This document shows positions 61,592 through 64,000 of a stretch of 64,000 bases of DNA, piece after piece. The notes below the pieces were generated by a model. The model saw only the letters and a list, made by a program, of their open reading frames with translations. It did not search any database and was not told the origin of the DNA. Position numbers and translations under genes: made by a program. Source of the DNA: Bradyrhizobium sp. 170 (GTDB lineage Bacteria > Pseudomonadota > Alphaproteobacteria > Rhizobiales > Xanthobacteraceae); the NCBI RefSeq assembly GCF_023101085.1, contig NZ_CP064703.1:3968001-4032000 (forward strand), read 5' to 3'. How positions within the stretch are numbered: position 1 is the first letter of the stretch; every line of letters starts with the position of its first letter.

Positions 61592-62644
61592 ATGAAAATC
61601 GCTTCCTCGAATATTTGCCGAATGACATTTGCCGCCGCAGCTGTGTTGGCGCTTCATTCTCAGGCAGCCCGGGCGGACGAGGGCGGTGTGTCTCTTTGGG
61701 TTCCCGGGCTTTTCGGTAGCCTGGCTGCCGCCCCCGCGGTTCCGGGATGGTCGCTCGGCACGGTGGCCTATCACACCAGCGTGGAAGCTTCCGGCAACGT
61801 CGCGGCAGCACGCCAAATCTCGATAGGCCAGGTCCCGGCGACGGCAAACGTCAATCTCAACGCCAATCTGAAGGCCAGTGGCGATCTGTTGTTTATTGCG
61901 CCGACCTATACCTTTGCGACGCCCGTGCTCGGCGGCCAGCTTGCCGTCGGCGTAACTGGCATTGTCGGCCATCTTGACACCAGCATCTCCGGCACGCTGA
62001 CCGCGCAGGTCGGTCCCATCGTCGCGACACGCAGTGGGCTTCTGTCGGATTCACTGACCGGCGTCGGTGATCTCTATCCGTTGGTGACGCTCAAATGGAA
62101 TCAGGGCGTCCACAATTGGATGGTCTACGGGTTCGGCGACATCCCGGTCGGAGCCTACGACTCCAGACGCCTATCCAACATAGGCATCGGGCATGGCGGC
62201 ATCGACTTCGGCGCCGGCTATACCTACCTCAACCCGGCGACAGGAATCGAATTTTCCGGCGTCGGCGGCTTCACCTACAATTTCAAGAATACCGCCACGC
62301 AATATCAAAATGGCATCGACTTCCATTTTGACTGGGGTGCATCGCACTTTCTGTCCAAACAACTCTTTGTCGGCATGGTCGGATATGCCTACCAGCAGGT
62401 CACTGACGATATTGGCGCGGCACCGTTCCTCAACGGATTCAAATCGCGCGTTTTCGGCTTTGGCCCCCAACTCGGCTATCTCTTTCCGATTGGAGACAAG
62501 CAGGGATATCTGAACTTCAAGGGTTACAGGGAATTCGCCTCAGAAAACCGACCGGAAGGCTGGAACGTCTGGTTGACCTTCGCCATCTCGAATGCCGCGC
62601 CGACATCAACAGTTACGCCAACGAGGCATTCGATTACGAAGTAG
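61592..62644 (+). CDS. Outer-membrane transporter-like protein (MetA-pathway/SphA type)
   Basis: A 350-residue outer-membrane protein of the PF13557 type (MetA pathway of phenol degradation, SphA-like). Signal peptide about 1-28 (ending ARA/D). The mature protein is a beta-barrel with alternating strands: LGGQLAVGVTGIVGHLDTSI, NWMVYGFGDIPVGAYDS, IGIGHGGIDFGAGYTYLN, then EFSGVGGFTYNFKNTATQYQ in the middle. This family is linked to uptake of hydrophobic aromatic compounds. GGGAGGTTTAG precedes the ATG. Substrate unknown. Confidence 0.83.
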   Translation: MKIASSNICRMTFAAAAVLALHSQAARADEGGVSLWVPGLFGSLAAAPAVPGWSLGTVAYHTSVEASGNVAAARQISIGQVPATANVNLNANLKASGDLLFIAPTYTFATPVLGGQLAVGVTGIVGHLDTSISGTLTAQVGPIVATRSGLLSDSLTGVGDLYPLVTLKWNQGVHNWMVYGFGDIPVGAYDSRRLSNIGIGHGGIDFGAGYTYLNPATGIEFSGVGGFTYNFKNTATQYQNGIDFHFDWGASHFLSKQLFVGMVGYAYQQVTDDIGAAPFLNGFKSRVFGFGPQLGYLFPIGDKQGYLNFKGYREFASENRPEGWNVWLTFAISNAAPTSTVTPTRHSITK

Positions 62645-62748
62645 AGCCTCGAAGCAGGTCGATGTCCGCTAATGCGGGTATCTGCGGTCAATCAACGCAG
62701 GCGGTTGGCGTCTGCGGCGACGGCCGGAAGCGTAACCTTGAGATCCCG

Positions 62749-64000
62749 CTATTCGACGCTGGCGCCGCGATGCAGGTCGGCTTCGATCTGGAGCTTGGTC
62801 CCGCCGCCGAACCGCGTGCGATAGACCTGCAGGTTCTCCATGATCCGCTGCACGTAGTTCCGCGTCTCGGAGAACGGGATCTGTTCGACCCAATCGACCG
62901 CGTCGACCTTGGGATCGCGCGGGTCGCCGTAGCGCTCGATCCATTTCTTGACGCTGCCGCGGCCGGCATTGTAGCCGGCAAAGGTCAGGATGTAGGAGCC
63001 GCGGTAGTCCTCGAGCAGCCCGCCGAGTTCGGCGGCGCCAAGCGTGGCGTTGTAGACCGAGTCGGTCTTCATCCGGTTGAGGTCGAAGCTGACGCCGGCC
63101 CGCTTGCAGACATAGCGTCCGGCGTCCGGCGTCACCTGCATCAGCCCATAGGCCTGGGCCGGTGAGACCACGGAGGGATTGAAGGCGCTCTCCTGCCGCG
63201 CGATCGAATAGACGACGCTCGGCTCGACCTCGGGGCCGATCTGCTTGAACGACGGGATGCCGGTGACGGGATAGGCGTAATGGTCGAACGGCAGGCCGCG
63301 GTTGAGCGCGGCCTTGCCGAGCAGCAGCATGCCGCGGGCGTCGCTGTGGCGCGCGGTGAGTTCGCCGAGGCCCACCAGGGCATCGGGATCGCCATTCTCG
63401 CCCATGTCGGCGAAAATCGGGATCGCAAGCTCGCGCTCGTCGAGCTCATAGAGCAGTTGCACGGCGCGGACGATCTCCAGCCGCTCGACCCCGCGACCGC
63501 GGCCGGACGGGACGCCATTCAACTGGAGCTGCGGCAGGCCGAGCTTGGCGCGCGCCAGTTGACCGTAATAGCTGGTCGATTGCTCGGCCGCCCGGCCATA
63601 GGCGGCGCGGGCTTCCTGTGCGCGGCCCGCGGCTTCCGCTGCACGGCCCTGCCAATAGCCGGCGCGCGCCAGCGCGGTCGGGTTGGCGCTGCCGACACCG
63701 ATGCGCGCGAAGTGCTGGGTGGCGACTGCCGGATCTTTGAGGAACCGCAGCGCAATCCAGCCCGCGGTGAATTCCTGCTCGGTCTTGTAGATGTCGCGCG
63801 AGGGAAGCGCCGCGTCGCGCGCAATCAGATAGGCGGTGCGGTGTTCGCCGACGTCCAGCATCTTGCGCGCCAGGAGGCGCCGCTCGATCCACCATTCGTT
63901 GAGATTGTGCAGACGGTTCGGATCTTTCGGCACCGCCAGCATGAGCTGTGCGGCCTCGTTGAACTTCTCTTCGCGGCGAAGCCACTGGATCCTGGCGAAC
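62749..64000 (-). CDS. Soluble lytic murein transglycosylase (5' end outside window)
   Basis: The C-terminal about 417 residues of a Slt-type lytic transglycosylase, which cuts the glycan strands of peptidoglycan. The frame stays open to the end of the window, so the start lies beyond 64000. An N-terminal superhelical (TPR-like) part precedes the SLT domain, which starts near PSVVYSIARQESAFNPSV (catalytic Glu in ARQESAF) and includes SPAQAYGLMQVTPDAG and FAGYNAGRGSVKKW. It is convergent with the outer-membrane protein gene and not part of that block. Confidence 0.93.
   Translation of the reverse strand, partial: FARIQWLRREEKFNEAAQLMLAVPKDPNRLHNLNEWWIERRLLARKMLDVGEHRTAYLIARDAALPSRDIYKTEQEFTAGWIALRFLKDPAVATQHFARIGVGSANPTALARAGYWQGRAAEAAGRAQEARAAYGRAAEQSTSYYGQLARAKLGLPQLQLNGVPSGRGRGVERLEIVRAVQLLYELDERELAIPIFADMGENGDPDALVGLGELTARHSDARGMLLLGKAALNRGLPFDHYAYPVTGIPSFKQIGPEVEPSVVYSIARQESAFNPSVVSPAQAYGLMQVTPDAGRYVCKRAGVSFDLNRMKTDSVYNATLGAAELGGLLEDYRGSYILTFAGYNAGRGSVKKWIERYGDPRDPKVDAVDWVEQIPFSETRNYVQRIMENLQVYRTRFGGGTKLQIEADLHRGASVE

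Noticed and set aside
1..64000. CRISPR array, prophage, integrase or insertion sequence
   Set aside because: No regularly spaced direct repeats, no transposase or integrase motifs, and no terminal repeats with target duplications were seen; repeats present are short intergenic palindromes.

Overview
The window looks like a chromosomal piece of a Bradyrhizobium-type alphaproteobacterium (Rhizobiales). The basis is high G+C with strong G/C third positions, divK-pleD and gatCAB in alphaproteobacterial form, an Omp2b-like porin_2 gene, and intergenic palindromes of the kind that litter Bradyrhizobium/Rhodopseudomonas genomes. The assignment comes from recognised gene families and layout, not from a database search.

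Layout. 1-2.1 kb: end of a RidA gene, then dinB and a DUF3572 gene on the minus strand. 2.3-4.1 kb: divK-pleD, the cell-cycle/c-di-GMP pair. 4.1-7.6 kb: a frameshifted beta-lactamase-like gene between two palindromic repeats, and a divergent TetR/MFS pair sharing a perfect dyad operator. 7.6-27 kb: a minus-strand housekeeping backbone (pyrB-pyrC, plsY, dprA, topA-rnr-DUF983, NUDIX, rpmG) interrupted at nearly every joint by accessory genes (amidase/AraC/cupin, azoR/HxlR, SDR/HxlR, SGNH hydrolase, flavin monooxygenase). 27-29.4 kb: a secreted caspase-like protein coupled to a VanX/DdpX dipeptidase. 29.4-41 kb: aidB-like acyl-CoA dehydrogenase, two tandem CPBP proteases, AEC transporter, ruvX, a cyclase-family protein, LysR with two nitronate monooxygenases, an MBL-fold protein, an alpha/beta hydrolase and two tiny genes. 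41.2-45 kb: gatC-gatA-gatB with two small coupled ORFs between them. 45-50 kb: sparse region with a Lys/Ala-rich 30-residue peptide, a Sel1-like fragment, a DUF1186/SEC-C gene, a P-loop gene and tRNA-Ser(GCT). 50-51.6 kb: a major porin with a textbook terminator. 51.7-62.6 kb: a decayed histidine kinase, then a same-strand block: formylglycine-generating enzyme, two exported sulfatases, an exported Gly/His-rich protein, an exported HAD hydrolase, an HlyD-type adaptor, a CPA2 antiporter and an outer-membrane MetA-like protein. 62.7 kb to the end: a soluble lytic transglycosylase running off the window.

How the parts work together. The backbone covers pyrimidine synthesis, phospholipid synthesis, DNA uptake/topology, RNA decay and tRNA amidation. 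The PyrC next to PyrB has lost the HxH metal ligands and several other ligands, so it probably acts as a PyrC'-type structural partner of aspartate transcarbamoylase. The most system-like accessory unit is the FGE-sulfatase block. It joins a sulfatase activator with two exported sulfatases whose activation motifs lack the usual proline, and is followed by other envelope genes, suggesting periplasmic scavenging of sulfate esters. The caspase-like/VanX pair is the second candidate for an undescribed envelope function. Two genes carry apparent single-base deletions (5.12 kb and 24.07 kb), which could be real decay or assembly errors.
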